Below are positions 1 through 7,782 of a DNA stretch of 19,813 nt, piece after piece. Numbering within the stretch: the stretch's first letter is position 1; each line of letters starts with the position of its first letter. The stretch lies in assembly GCA_963809205.1 (NCBI GenBank), contig CAWEIS010000019.1:1-19813 (forward strand), in the 5' to 3' direction. Below the pieces are notes generated by a model. That model did not search any database. It saw nothing but the letters and a program-made list of their open reading frames with translations, and was not told the origin of the DNA. The position numbers were made by a program, and so were the translations under genes. This stretch comes from DATLLN01 sp963809205. GTDB lineage: Bacteria > Actinomycetota > Thermoleophilia > Gaiellales > JAICJC01.

Positions 1-7
1 CTCCAGC

Positions 8-1189
8 TTAGCGCGTGCGGGCGTGGACCGCCGAAAACGCTGCGACGGCCTGCTCCAGATCGGCGTCCGAGTGGGCGGCCGAGATCTGGGTTCGGATCCG
101 CGCCCGGCCGCGCGGCACCACCGGGTAGGTGAAGCCCACGGCGAGCACGCCCTCGCCGCGCAGCTCCTCCGAGAAGCGCACCGCCAGGTTCTCGTCGCCC
201 AGCATCACCGGCACGATCGGGTGCTCGCCGGGCAGCACCTCGAGGCCGACCCCGCCGAGCCGCTCCCGGAACCAGGCCGTGTTCGCGGCCAGCCGCTCGC
301 GGCGCTCGCCGGACGACTCGAGCAGGTCGAGCGCCGCCAGCGCGGCGCCGACGATCGGCGGGGCGACGGTGTTCGAGAAGAGGTACGGCCGCGAGCGCTG
401 GCGGAGCAGCTCCACCACCTCGCGGCGGCTGGCGACGTACCCGCCGCTGGCACCGCCGATCGCCTTGCCCAGGGTGCCGGTGAGAATGTCCACCCGCCCG
501 CCGGCGCCGGTGCTCTCGGGCGTCCCCCGGCCGCCGGCGCCGAGGATGCCAACGGCGTGCGAGTCGTCGACCATGACCATCGCGTCGTACCGCTCGGCGA
601 GGTCGCAGATCGCCGGCAGGTAGGCGATGTAGCCGTCCATCGAGAACACGCCGTCGGTGGCGATCAGCCGGCGGCGCGCGCCGGACGCCTCCTGAAGCTT
701 CGCCTCCAGATCGGCCATGTCGCTGTTCCGGTAGCGCAGCCGCTGGGCCTTGACCAGACGGATGCCGTCGATGATCGACGCGTGGTTGAGCTCGTCCGAG
801 ATCACCGCGTCGGCATCGGTCAGCAGCACCTCGAACAGCCCGGTGTTGGCGTCGAAGCAGGAGCCGAACAGGATCGCGTCCTCGGTGCCCAGGAACGCGG
901 CGATCCGCTGCTCCAGCCGGCGGTGGATCTCCTGCGTGCCGCAGATGAACCGCACCGACGCGAGCCCGAAGCCCCACTCGTCGAGGGCCGCGTGCGCCGC
1001 GTCGGCCATCGCCGGGTCACCCGCCAGGCCGAGGTAGTTGTTGGCGCAGAGATTGATCAGCTCCGAGCCGTCCTGCAGCGTGATCCGCGCTCCCTGGGGG
1101 GTCTCCAGGATCGCCTCGTGCTTCTCCATCCCCGCGTCGCGCACTGCGGCGAGCTCCGCCGCCAGCTGGTCTCTCACCGTGTCGAACAT
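8..1189 (-). CDS. kbl: Glycine C-acetyltransferase (2-amino-3-ketobutyrate CoA ligase)
   Basis: This 393-residue PLP enzyme of the alpha-oxoamine synthase family has the normal length for Kbl. It cleaves 2-amino-3-ketobutyrate with CoA to glycine and acetyl-CoA, the second step of threonine degradation, in the cytoplasm. The PLP lysine is visible as K242 in TGTLGKAIGGASGG, and the cofactor-binding Asp/His lie in MVDDSHAVG (residues 206-214). The N-terminal NLCANNYLGLA segment is typical of the family. The ATG at 1189 is preceded on the minus strand by GGGAGGC, a good ribosome site. The gene starts 4 bases after the stop of tdh, so the two are co-transcribed and probably translationally coupled. 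The close relatives BioF and HemA/ALAS are the main alternatives, but the tdh neighbour settles the call. Confidence 0.96.
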   Translation of the reverse strand: MFDTVRDQLAAELAAVRDAGMEKHEAILETPQGARITLQDGSELINLCANNYLGLAGDPAMADAAHAALDEWGFGLASVRFICGTQEIHRRLEQRIAAFLGTEDAILFGSCFDANTGLFEVLLTDADAVISDELNHASIIDGIRLVKAQRLRYRNSDMADLEAKLQEASGARRRLIATDGVFSMDGYIAYLPAICDLAERYDAMVMVDDSHAVGILGAGGRGTPESTGAGGRVDILTGTLGKAIGGASGGYVASRREVVELLRQRSRPYLFSNTVAPPIVGAALAALDLLESSGERRERLAANTAWFRERLGGVGLEVLPGEHPIVPVMLGDENLAVRFSEELRGEGVLAVGFTYPVVPRGRARIRTQISAAHSDADLEQAVAAFSAVHARTR

Positions 1190-1193
1190 CGCC

Positions 1194-2225
1194 TCAGCCT
1201 CCCGACCAGTCGAGGATCACCTTGCCCGCCGAGCCGGAGGCGGCCACGTCGAACGCCTCCTCGAAGGACGCGTACCCGAACCGGTGCGTGATCACGGGGC
1301 TGATGTCCAGCCCCGACTGCAGCATCACGGTCATCTGGTACCAGGTCTCGTACATCTCGCGCCCGTAGATGCCGCGGATCGTCAGCATGTTCGTGATCAA
1401 CCGCGTCCAGTCGATGGCGATGTCGTCGGTCGGCAGGCCGAGCACGGCGATCCGTCCGCCATGGGCCATGTTCATCACCATCGACTCCAGCGCCGCGCCG
1501 CTGCCCGACATCTCCAGGCCGACGTCGAAGCCCTCGGCCATGCCCAGATCGACCTGGATCTGCTCGACGCTCGTCTCCCGCGGGTCGAACGTCACGGTCG
1601 CACCCAGCCGCTCGGCCAGCGCGCGCCGCTCCGGGTTGAGGTCGGACACGGCGACGAACCGCGCGCCGGCGTGGCGGACGACGGCGGTCGCCATGCAGCC
1701 GATCGGCCCGGCGCCGGTGATCAGCACGTCCTCGCCCAGCACCGGGAACTGCAGCGCGGTGTGCACCGCGTTGCCGAACGGGTCGAAGATCGACGCGACG
1801 TCGAGGTCAACCCCGTAGTGGTGGTGCCAGATGTTCGTCATCGGGAGGGCGATCAGCTCGGCGAACGCGCCCGGCCGGTTGACGCCGACCCCGGACGTGT
1901 GCGCGCACAGGTGGCGGCGGCCGGCCATGCAGTTGCGGCAGCGGCCGCAGACCACATGGCCCTCGCCCGACACCACCTCGCCGGGGTGGAAGTCGGGGAC
2001 GTTCGAGCCCACCGAGACGACCTCGCCGACGAACTCGTGCCCGATCACCATCGGCACCGGGATGGTGCGGCTGGCCCAGGCGTCCCAGTTGCGGATGTGC
2101 AGGTCGGTGCCGCAGATCCCGGTGCGGAGGACGCGGATCAGCACGTCGTTGATCCCGCAGTCCGGTTCGGGCACATCTGCGAGCCACAATCCCGGCTCGG
2201 CGTGGAGTTTTACCAGCGCTTTCAT
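1194..2225 (-). CDS. tdh: L-threonine 3-dehydrogenase (zinc-dependent MDR family)
   Basis: The protein has 343 residues, matching the usual ~341 of bacterial Tdh. It oxidises L-threonine with NAD+ to 2-amino-3-ketobutyrate, which Kbl then cleaves. Catalytic zinc ligands are C38 in TGICGTDLHIRNW and H63-E64 in GHEFVGE. The structural zinc site is C93-x2-C96-x2-C99-x7-C107. The Rossmann nucleotide motif GAGPIG is at 171-176, and FDPFGNAVH (147-155) is a typical Tdh signature. The frame stays open far upstream of the ATG at 2225, but family alignment starts at MKALVKL, so that ATG is chosen. tdh is the first gene of the tdh-kbl operon and faces away from the PIN-domain gene across a 75-bp intergenic region. 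Confidence 0.96.
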   Translation of the reverse strand: MKALVKLHAEPGLWLADVPEPDCGINDVLIRVLRTGICGTDLHIRNWDAWASRTIPVPMVIGHEFVGEVVSVGSNVPDFHPGEVVSGEGHVVCGRCRNCMAGRRHLCAHTSGVGVNRPGAFAELIALPMTNIWHHHYGVDLDVASIFDPFGNAVHTALQFPVLGEDVLITGAGPIGCMATAVVRHAGARFVAVSDLNPERRALAERLGATVTFDPRETSVEQIQVDLGMAEGFDVGLEMSGSGAALESMVMNMAHGGRIAVLGLPTDDIAIDWTRLITNMLTIRGIYGREMYETWYQMTVMLQSGLDISPVITHRFGYASFEEAFDVAASGSAGKVILDWSGG

Positions 2226-2260
2226 CGCAACTCCGAATCGGACGGCGCTCGGGCGACCGG

Positions 2261-2267
2261 TACGATA
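2261..2267. promoter_or_regulatory. Possible overlapping divergent -10 elements (tdh-kbl / PIN gene)
   Basis: The heptamer TACGATA reads as TACGAT on the plus strand and TATCGT on the minus strand. Both fit the TANNNT form of a -10 box. It sits in the middle of the 75-bp gap between tdh and the PIN gene, 34 bases before the PIN ATG and 36 before the tdh ATG. No convincing -35 is seen on either side, so this is a weak call. Confidence 0.3.
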
Positions 2268-2300
2268 CACAGAGCTCCTGGCGGGTAAGGTGATCGCGGG

Positions 2301-2699
2301 ATGACCCGGTTCGTCGTCGACAGCGGCGTCGTGCTCCAGCTGGCACGCGAGGGGTACGAGGTGCCGGCCGAGCACGAGCTGCTCGCACCGACGCTGCTGC
2401 GCTCGCAGATGCTGTCCGACCTGCACGAGGCGGTGCACCGCGGCGAGCTCCCGGCCGATCAGGCGTTCGACCTGCTGACCCGGGCGTGGGCGATCAAGAT
2501 CCGGCTGCTGGGCGACGCCGTGCTGCGCCGCAACGCCTGGGAGATCGCGGAGAGCCAGGGCTGGGCCGCGACCTACGACGCCGAGTACCTCGCGCTGACC
2601 AGGCTGCAAGGCGACGCGTTCGTCACCCTCGACGCCGACCTGGCGAGGCGGGCCGACGGGATCGTCCCCACGGCGTCGATCGACGCGCTGCGAGCCTAG
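2301..2699 (+). CDS. PIN-domain protein, VapC-like putative ribonuclease
   Basis: This 132-residue protein has the layout of a VapC-type PIN domain. An N-terminal strand carries the first acidic residue (FVVDSG, D7), with an acidic residue in the second helix (SDLHEAV, D40/E43). TYDAEYLALTRLQGD (D93) follows, then TLDADLARRA (D111/D113). These acidic residues would bind Mg2+/Mn2+ in an RNA-cleaving active site. No antitoxin ORF lies directly upstream, where the 75-bp gap leads to divergent tdh, and none lies downstream, so it is not an obvious toxin-antitoxin pair. AAGGTGA at 2287 is a plausible ribosome site. It is followed 15 bases later by the NTF2-like gene and may share its transcript. 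The PIN fold is fairly certain; the target and a toxin role are unknown. Confidence 0.78.
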   Translation: MTRFVVDSGVVLQLAREGYEVPAEHELLAPTLLRSQMLSDLHEAVHRGELPADQAFDLLTRAWAIKIRLLGDAVLRRNAWEIAESQGWAATYDAEYLALTRLQGDAFVTLDADLARRADGIVPTASIDALRA

Positions 2700-2714
2700 G
2701 CAAGGAGGATCACG

Positions 2715-3137
2715 ATGACAGGCACGACCACTCAGCAGGAGCTCATCGAGCTCGAACGCCGCTACTGGCGGGCGCTCACGGACGGCGACGTCAACGCGGC
2801 GCTGGAGCTGACCGACGACCCGTGTCTGGTGACCGGCGCCCAGGGGCTCGGGCTGATCGACCACCAGACGTTCTCCGCGATGATGCAGCAGGCGAGCTGG
2901 ACGATCGACCGCGCCGAGATCGCCGACGACGTGCAGGTGCGCATGCTGGGCGCCGACACGGCCGTGGTCGCCTACACGGTGCGCGAGGAGCTGACCGTCG
3001 ACGGCGCCCCGGTCAGCTTCGACGCCGCGGACACCTCGACCTGGGTGCGCCGCGACGACCGCTGGGTCTGCGCGGCGCACACCGAGTCGCTGCGCGGCGA
3101 CCCGTACGGGCGCGACCGACGCCTCTCGAGTTCGTAG
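2715..3137 (+). CDS. NTF2/SnoaL-like (DUF4440-type) protein
   Basis: This is a 140-residue protein with the cone-shaped NTF2-like fold pattern: an N-terminal helix (ELIELERRYWRALTDGD), then VTGAQG and the late strands STWVRRDDRWVCAAHTES, which close the sheet. Such proteins are small cytoplasmic enzymes (isomerases, cyclases) or ligand-binding proteins, and the substrate cannot be read from sequence. A near-perfect Shine-Dalgarno (AAGGAGG at 2703-2709) precedes the ATG. It lies 15 bases after the PIN gene and 9 bases before hyuA. Its stop codon TAG is the first half of a TAGTAT hexamer that may be the hyuA promoter. The position suggests an accessory role near the hydantoinase pair, but this is inference. 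Confidence 0.72.
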   Translation: MTGTTTQQELIELERRYWRALTDGDVNAALELTDDPCLVTGAQGLGLIDHQTFSAMMQQASWTIDRAEIADDVQVRMLGADTAVVAYTVREELTVDGAPVSFDAADTSTWVRRDDRWVCAAHTESLRGDPYGRDRRLSSS

Positions 3138-3140
3138 TAT
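3135..3140 (+). promoter_or_regulatory. Probable -10 box of a leaderless hyuA transcript
   Basis: TAGTAT lies exactly 6 bases before the GTG of hyuA, which has no Shine-Dalgarno. The same TANNNT-6 bases-GTG layout occurs before the GNAT remnant and the Asp-box gene in this window. The stop codon of the NTF2-like gene forms the first three bases of the box. Confidence 0.5.
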
Positions 3141-3146
3141 CTCCGC

Positions 3147-5204
3147 GTGAGCGAGCACCAGTCCAGCCGGATCGGGATCGATGTCGGCGGCACCTTCACC
3201 GACGCCGTGATCGTCGCCGCGGACGGCCGGGTCGAGATCGCCAAGGTGCCCTCGACACCGGAGCGGATCGAGCGCGGGTTCATGCACGCGCTGGCCGAAC
3301 TGGTTGAGCGCAGTGGCTCGCAGGCGGGCGACGTCGGGTACCTCGCGCACGGCTCGACCGTCGCCACCAACGCCATCGTCCAGCGACGGCTGGCGCGGAC
3401 GGCGCTGATCACCAACCGCGGCTTCCGTGACGTGCTGGCCATCGGCACCCAGATGCGGGCGGCGGTGTACGACCTGTGGTCGCCGGAGCCGGAGCCGATC
3501 GTGCCGCGCGGGCTGTGCATCGAGGTGGGCGGCCGGCTGGATGCGCAGGGCGCCGAGGTCGAGCCGCTCGACGAGCTGTCGGTGCGGGCCGCGGCCGCCG
3601 CAGTCCGAGAGGCGGACGTCGAGGCGGTCGCCGTGATGCTGCTGTTCTCGTTCCTCAACCCGGCGCACGAGCTGCGCGTCGGCGAGCTGCTGGCGGAGGA
3701 GCTGCCGGGCGTCGAGCTGTCGCTCTCGTGCCAGGTGGTGCCCGAGTTCCGCGAGTACGTCCGGGCCTCGACGACGGCGCTCAACGCGGCGCTGCTGCCG
3801 CTGATGGGCACCTACCTGACGGCGCTCGGCGGCGAGGTCGACGGCGCCGGCATCTCGGTGCCACTCCATCTGATGCAGACCAACGGCGGCGTGGCACCGG
3901 CGGCCCGCGCCCGCGAGCTGCCCATCGCGCTGTCGGCCTCAGGCCCGGCCGCGGGCGTGATCGGCGGCGGCCGGCTGGCCGAGCTGGTCGGCGAGGGCGA
4001 CGCGCTGACCTTCGACATGGGCGGCACGACCGCCGACATCGGGTTGGTGCTCGGCGCCGACCCCCAGGTGCGGTTCTCCGGCGAGGCGGCCGGGATGCCG
4101 ATCAACCTGCCGCAGATCGACGTGCTCTGCATCGGCGCCGGGGGCGGCTCGATCGCCCGCGTCGACGAGTTCGGCTCGCTGACCGTCGGCCCGGCCAGCG
4201 CCGGCGCCGACCCAGGGCCGGCCGCCTACGGCCGCGGCGGCACGGAGGCGACCGTGACCGACGCCCACGTCGTCCTGGGAACGTTGTCCAGCGAGCACAG
4301 CCTCGCCGGCGGCGTGCCGCTCGACCGCGAACTCGCGCGGGCCGCCGTGATGTCGTCGGTGGGAGAGCCGCTCGGCCTGCAGGCCGAGGCCGCCGCCGAG
4401 GCGATCCTCCGCATCACCAACGCCAACATGGCCAACGCCCTGCGGCTGATGACGGTCGCCCGCGGGCACGACCCGCGCCGATTCGCGCTGGTGGCGATCG
4501 GCGGCGCCGGGCCGATGCACGCCTGCGCGCTGGCCGACGAGGTGAGCATCCCCCGCGTCGTCGTGCCCCGCTACCCGGGCGTGGCCGCCGCGCTCGGCCT
4601 GCTGGCCACCGACATCCGCCACGACCTGCGCCGCAGCTGGCTGCGGGCGGTGGCCGACATCACACCCGCGCAGCTGGACGCCGAGCTCGAGCGACTGGAG
4701 GCCGAGGCCAGGGAGCTGCTGGGCACCTCCGACGCAGTCACCACCGCGGTCGAGCTCGACCACGAGCTGGACATGCGCTACCGCGGCCAGGCCTACAACC
4801 TGACGGTGCCCTTCGCCGGGAGGCCGGTGTCGGCCGAGACGATCGCCGACGCGGTCGCCCGGTTCGAGGCCGAGCACCGGCGGCTCTACGACTACACACC
4901 CGAGGTGACCGACACCGAGATCGTCACGCTGCGCGTCCGCGCGCAGGGCCGAATCCCGTCCATCGACTGGAACGCGCCCGAGACTGCCACGGCGCCCAAC
5001 GGCGCCCGCGCCGGGCGCGAGGTCTACGCCGGGGGCGGCGCCCGCCGCTGGGCGCTCCTCCACCGGGCGTCGCTCGAGCCGGACGCGGAGATCGCGCCGG
5101 AGACGATCGTCGAGCAGGAGGACGCCACGATCGTCGTCCCGGCGGGCTGGCATGGGCGGGTCGGCGCCGGCGCCACCCTCGTGCTGGAGCGCGAGGAGGC
5201 GTAA
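3147..5204 (+). CDS. hyuA: Hydantoinase/oxoprolinase family protein, subunit A
   Basis: This 685-residue protein is the ATP-binding subunit of the N-methylhydantoinase/5-oxoprolinase/acetone-carboxylase family. These enzymes use ATP to open cyclic amides or to activate ketones. The N-terminal actin-like nucleotide motif is GIDVGGTFTDAVIV (residues 9-22), followed by AHGSTVATNAIVQR. The second phosphate motif is TFDMGGTTADIGLV, and IGGAGPMHACALADE is the usual family block near the C-terminal third. The start is GTG at 3147, without a ribosome site and just after a -10-like box. Its TAA overlaps the ATG of hyuB (TAATG), so the subunits are made together. No third (gamma) subunit of acetone carboxylase is present. 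Hydantoin or 5-oxoproline-like substrates therefore fit better, but the exact substrate is not known. Confidence 0.9.
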   Translation: MSEHQSSRIGIDVGGTFTDAVIVAADGRVEIAKVPSTPERIERGFMHALAELVERSGSQAGDVGYLAHGSTVATNAIVQRRLARTALITNRGFRDVLAIGTQMRAAVYDLWSPEPEPIVPRGLCIEVGGRLDAQGAEVEPLDELSVRAAAAAVREADVEAVAVMLLFSFLNPAHELRVGELLAEELPGVELSLSCQVVPEFREYVRASTTALNAALLPLMGTYLTALGGEVDGAGISVPLHLMQTNGGVAPAARARELPIALSASGPAAGVIGGGRLAELVGEGDALTFDMGGTTADIGLVLGADPQVRFSGEAAGMPINLPQIDVLCIGAGGGSIARVDEFGSLTVGPASAGADPGPAAYGRGGTEATVTDAHVVLGTLSSEHSLAGGVPLDRELARAAVMSSVGEPLGLQAEAAAEAILRITNANMANALRLMTVARGHDPRRFALVAIGGAGPMHACALADEVSIPRVVVPRYPGVAAALGLLATDIRHDLRRSWLRAVADITPAQLDAELERLEAEARELLGTSDAVTTAVELDHELDMRYRGQAYNLTVPFAGRPVSAETIADAVARFEAEHRRLYDYTPEVTDTEIVTLRVRAQGRIPSIDWNAPETATAPNGARAGREVYAGGGARRWALLHRASLEPDAEIAPETIVEQEDATIVVPAGWHGRVGAGATLVLEREEA

Positions 5205-6817
5205 TGGCGACCACCTCGATCGACCCGATCACCCAGGAGATCCTGGCCAGCGCGTTCCACCACATCGCCGAGGAGATGGCGGTGGTCGAGTACCGCTCGT
5301 CGTACTCGCCGATCATCCGCGAGATGCTCGACTTCAACTGCGGTCTGTTCACCGCCGACGGGCGGATGGTCGCGAACTCCGAGCAGATCCCCGCACAGCT
5401 CGGGCTGATGCAGTTCGCGCTCGAGTCGGTGCTCGAGAAGTGGGGCGACGACGTCAACCCCGGCGATGCGTTCCTGACCAACAACCCGTACATGGGCGGC
5501 ACCCACACGCCCGACCTGCAGGTCTTCACGCCGCTCTTCCGCGACGGCGCGCTGATGGCCTGGGCCGGATCGATCGCCCACCACATCGACATCGGCGGCC
5601 GGTTCCCGGGCACGGAGAGCGCCCAGTGCACGGAGCTGTTCCAGGAGGGGCTGATCTTCTCCGCGCTGCGGTTGGTCGAGGGCGGCACCCGCGTCCGTGC
5701 GCTGTACGAGCTGATCGCCGCCAACGTCCGCGACCCGGCGTCGACGCTGGGCGACCTCGACGCCCAGCTCGCGGCCTGCCGCCGCGGCACGACGCGCGTC
5801 GACGAGCTCGCCGACGCCCACGGCCCGGCCACCGTGACGACGGCGATGGAGACGCTGCTGGAGACCACCGCCCGCCGCGCGGAGGCCGCGTTCCGCGGAT
5901 GGCCCGACCGCTCGGTGACGGTCGAGGGGTTCATGGACGACGGCGGCTTCGAGGACACGCCGCCGATCCGCGTGCACGCCGTCGTCTCGGTGGACGACGG
6001 CACGCTGGTCGTCGATTTGACGGGCAGCTCGGCGCAGGTGCCATCGGGCATGAACGTGCCGATCGCGAGCACCCACGCCGGCACCTACTTCGCCGTCCGC
6101 GCCTTCCTCGGGCCGACCGTTCCCCAGAACGCCGGCCTGACCAGCCGCGTGCGCGTGATCGCCCCTGAGGGCAGCCTGTTCAATCCGACCTTCCCGACGG
6201 CGCTGAGCGCGCGCCACCTGGCCGTCCAGCGGCTGACCGACGTGCTGATCGAAGGGCTGTGCGAGCTGCTCCCCGAGCGCTCGGTCGCCGCCAGTCAGGT
6301 GTCGTTCCCGGCGCTGGTCTTCCAGGCCGTCGACCCCCGCTCGGGCCGGCTGACGCTGCTCGCCGACATCCTGGGGGGCGGCGGAGGCGCCCGCCGCGAC
6401 GCCCCCGGCGACGACGGCATCGACCCCTACTGCTCGAACTGCGCGATCCTGCCGGCGGAGATTGCCGAGCTGGAGTACCCCTGGCGGATCGAGCGCACCG
6501 AGCTGGTCGACGGCTCGGGCGGTGAGGGCCGGATGCGCGGCGGCATGGGGATCCGCCGCGACTACCACCTGCTGGCCGACCAGTCGGACGGCATGTACTA
6601 CGTCGAGCAGACGAATCCGGCGTTCGGCGCCCGCGGCCGCGAGGGCGGCGGCGCCGGCGCGCCCGGCCGCGCCACGGTGTGCCGGGCGGGCACGGACGAC
6701 CATATCCCCGTGCCGGGCAAGGGCTATGTCTATCTGCACCGCGGCGACGTGCTGTCACTGGTCGGCGCCGGCGGCGGAGGGTTCGGGGCGTCGCCCGGCA
6801 GCGCCGTCAGGCGGTGA
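5204..6817 (+). CDS. hyuB: Hydantoinase/oxoprolinase family protein, subunit B
   Basis: This 537-residue protein has the expected size for HyuB. It partners HyuA in ATP-dependent opening of hydantoin or oxoproline-type rings. The family start is DPITQEILASAFHHIAEEM. Further family blocks are SYSPIIREMLDFNCGLF, FLTNNPYMGGTHTPDLQVF and AHHIDIGG, and the Gly-rich end (RMRGGMGIRRDY, VGAGGGGFG) is also typical. The frame is open far upstream through hyuA, but the ATG at 5204 overlaps the hyuA stop and begins at the family start. GAGGAGG just upstream inside hyuA is the ribosome site. The 3' end overlaps by about 11 bases the stop of a decayed short-chain dehydrogenase on the other strand. Confidence 0.91.
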   Translation: MATTSIDPITQEILASAFHHIAEEMAVVEYRSSYSPIIREMLDFNCGLFTADGRMVANSEQIPAQLGLMQFALESVLEKWGDDVNPGDAFLTNNPYMGGTHTPDLQVFTPLFRDGALMAWAGSIAHHIDIGGRFPGTESAQCTELFQEGLIFSALRLVEGGTRVRALYELIAANVRDPASTLGDLDAQLAACRRGTTRVDELADAHGPATVTTAMETLLETTARRAEAAFRGWPDRSVTVEGFMDDGGFEDTPPIRVHAVVSVDDGTLVVDLTGSSAQVPSGMNVPIASTHAGTYFAVRAFLGPTVPQNAGLTSRVRVIAPEGSLFNPTFPTALSARHLAVQRLTDVLIEGLCELLPERSVAASQVSFPALVFQAVDPRSGRLTLLADILGGGGGARRDAPGDDGIDPYCSNCAILPAEIAELEYPWRIERTELVDGSGGEGRMRGGMGIRRDYHLLADQSDGMYYVEQTNPAFGARGREGGGAGAPGRATVCRAGTDDHIPVPGKGYVYLHRGDVLSLVGAGGGGFGASPGSAVRR

Positions 6818-6887
6818 GGCCGCCGTCGATCGGCAGTGCCGCGCCGGTCACGTAGGACGCCTCGTCGCGCGACGGCTCTCCATCGTG
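6807..6887 (-). pseudogene. C-terminal remnant of a short-chain dehydrogenase/reductase
   Basis: Read on the minus strand, this stretch encodes ASYVTGAALPIDGGLTA and then TGA, the standard C-terminal end of a classical SDR (YVTG...DGG). Only about 26 codons remain. Upstream the frame meets the TAA of the deacetylase gene at 6888-6890, with no catalytic YxxxK or Gly-rich motif anywhere nearby. An SDR gene that once stood tail-to-tail with hyuB has apparently lost everything but its end. The stop codon lies inside the last codons of hyuB. Confidence 0.72.
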
Positions 6888-7679
6888 TTACTGAACCTCG
6901 GCGGCGATCTCGGCGCAGGTGGCGATCCAGACGTCGCCTCGCGCCTTGACGTCGGCGATGAACTGGTCGAGGAACTTCACCCGGTGCGGCCGCCCGATCA
7001 CCTGCGGGTGCATCGTGACGATGCAGGCGCCGCCACGCGTGACGATGCCGTCCAGCTCGTCCCACCAGATCTCGCGAACGTGGCTGGGCGGCACGATGGT
7101 GCGCGTCCAGTCCATGCCGCTGGAGAACCAGAAGTGCGCCGCGTCGTCCAGGATCCACTGGATCGGCAGCTCGACCAGATCGGTGCCGGGATGGCGGTAG
7201 GGATGGAGGTCGTCCATGTAGTTGGACGAGTACCGGAACCCGTGCTGTCCGAGCAGCTCGACGGTGGACGACGAGAACTCCCACGAGGGCGACCGGTAGC
7301 CGACCGGATCGGCGCCGAGCCCGCGCAGCACCTCCAGCGCGCGCAGCAGCTCGGCCTCCTCCTCGGCCCGGGTCATCTTGGCCGGCGACGTGTGCGTGTA
7401 CCCGTGGTGGCCGACCTCGTGCCCGGCGGCCAGGATCTCCTGGACGCGGCCGGGGTGGCGCTCGGCGACGCGGCCTGGGACGAAGAAGGTCTGCTTCAAG
7501 CCGTGGCGCTCGAGCAGCTCGAGCAGCAGCGGCACGGCGACCTTGGCGCCGTAGGTGCCCTGCGACAGCACGCCCGGCCGGTTGGCGTTCTCCGGATCGT
7601 CGCCGATCCACACCTCCTCGGCGTCGAAGTCGAAGGTGAATGCCACGGCGCCGCGGGCGCCTCCCGGCCAGCTGGTCAT
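6888..7679 (-). CDS. Polysaccharide-deacetylase-fold hydrolase (PuuE / cyclic-imidase-like)
   Basis: This 263-residue protein has a NodB-type (CE4) metal hydrolase fold. The first motif is AFTFDFDAEE (D17/D19). The metal-binding motif HEVGHHGYTH covers residues 87-96, followed by YRSPSWEFS and a late IVTMHPQVIGRP. The FDFDAE start and the short single-domain form without a signal peptide resemble the cytoplasmic branch (allantoinase PuuE, HP0310-like and cyclic imide hydrolases) more than secreted chitin or peptidoglycan deacetylases. The frame is open further upstream, but the ATG at 7679 is preceded by GGGAGGAG at good spacing and begins where the family begins. Its position facing hyuAB fits a role in hydrolysing cyclic amides or imides. 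The substrate is inference. Confidence 0.82.
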   Translation of the reverse strand: MTSWPGGARGAVAFTFDFDAEEVWIGDDPENANRPGVLSQGTYGAKVAVPLLLELLERHGLKQTFFVPGRVAERHPGRVQEILAAGHEVGHHGYTHTSPAKMTRAEEEAELLRALEVLRGLGADPVGYRSPSWEFSSSTVELLGQHGFRYSSNYMDDLHPYRHPGTDLVELPIQWILDDAAHFWFSSGMDWTRTIVPPSHVREIWWDELDGIVTRGGACIVTMHPQVIGRPHRVKFLDQFIADVKARGDVWIATCAEIAAEVQ

Positions 7680-7770
7680 CTCGCTCCTCCCGAGGGGTTG
7701 TCGGTGGCTACCATAGGCATCCCCCTGGGATGGACGCAATAGGCCGGTCGTGGGTCGCATCCCGCGTGGA

Positions 7771-7776
7771 TAGCAT
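7771..7776 (+). promoter_or_regulatory. Probable -10 box in front of the GNAT remnant
   Basis: TAGCAT stands 6 bases before GTG 7783, with no Shine-Dalgarno between. This is the same leaderless arrangement seen before hyuA and the Asp-box gene. It would now drive only a broken gene. Confidence 0.45.
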
Positions 7777-7782
7777 GGCGGC

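Noticed and set aside
1194..3869. A single 891-codon minus-strand frame
   Set aside because: Only its last 343 codons are tdh. The rest is an Arg/Gln/His-rich shadow of the PIN, NTF2-like and hyuA genes on the other strand.
3476..6817. A 1113-codon plus-strand frame suggesting a hyuA-hyuB fusion
   Set aside because: The part before 5204 is an out-of-frame Arg-rich reading of hyuA. The real hyuB starts at the ATG overlapping the hyuA stop.
3147..6817. Acetone or acetophenone carboxylase
   Set aside because: These need extra subunits (a gamma subunit for acetone carboxylase) that are absent here; only the A and B subunits of the broader family are present.
6888..7679. Secreted chitin or peptidoglycan deacetylase
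   Set aside because: There is no signal peptide or membrane anchor at the supported start, and the FDFDAE start and hyuAB context fit the cytoplasmic branch better.
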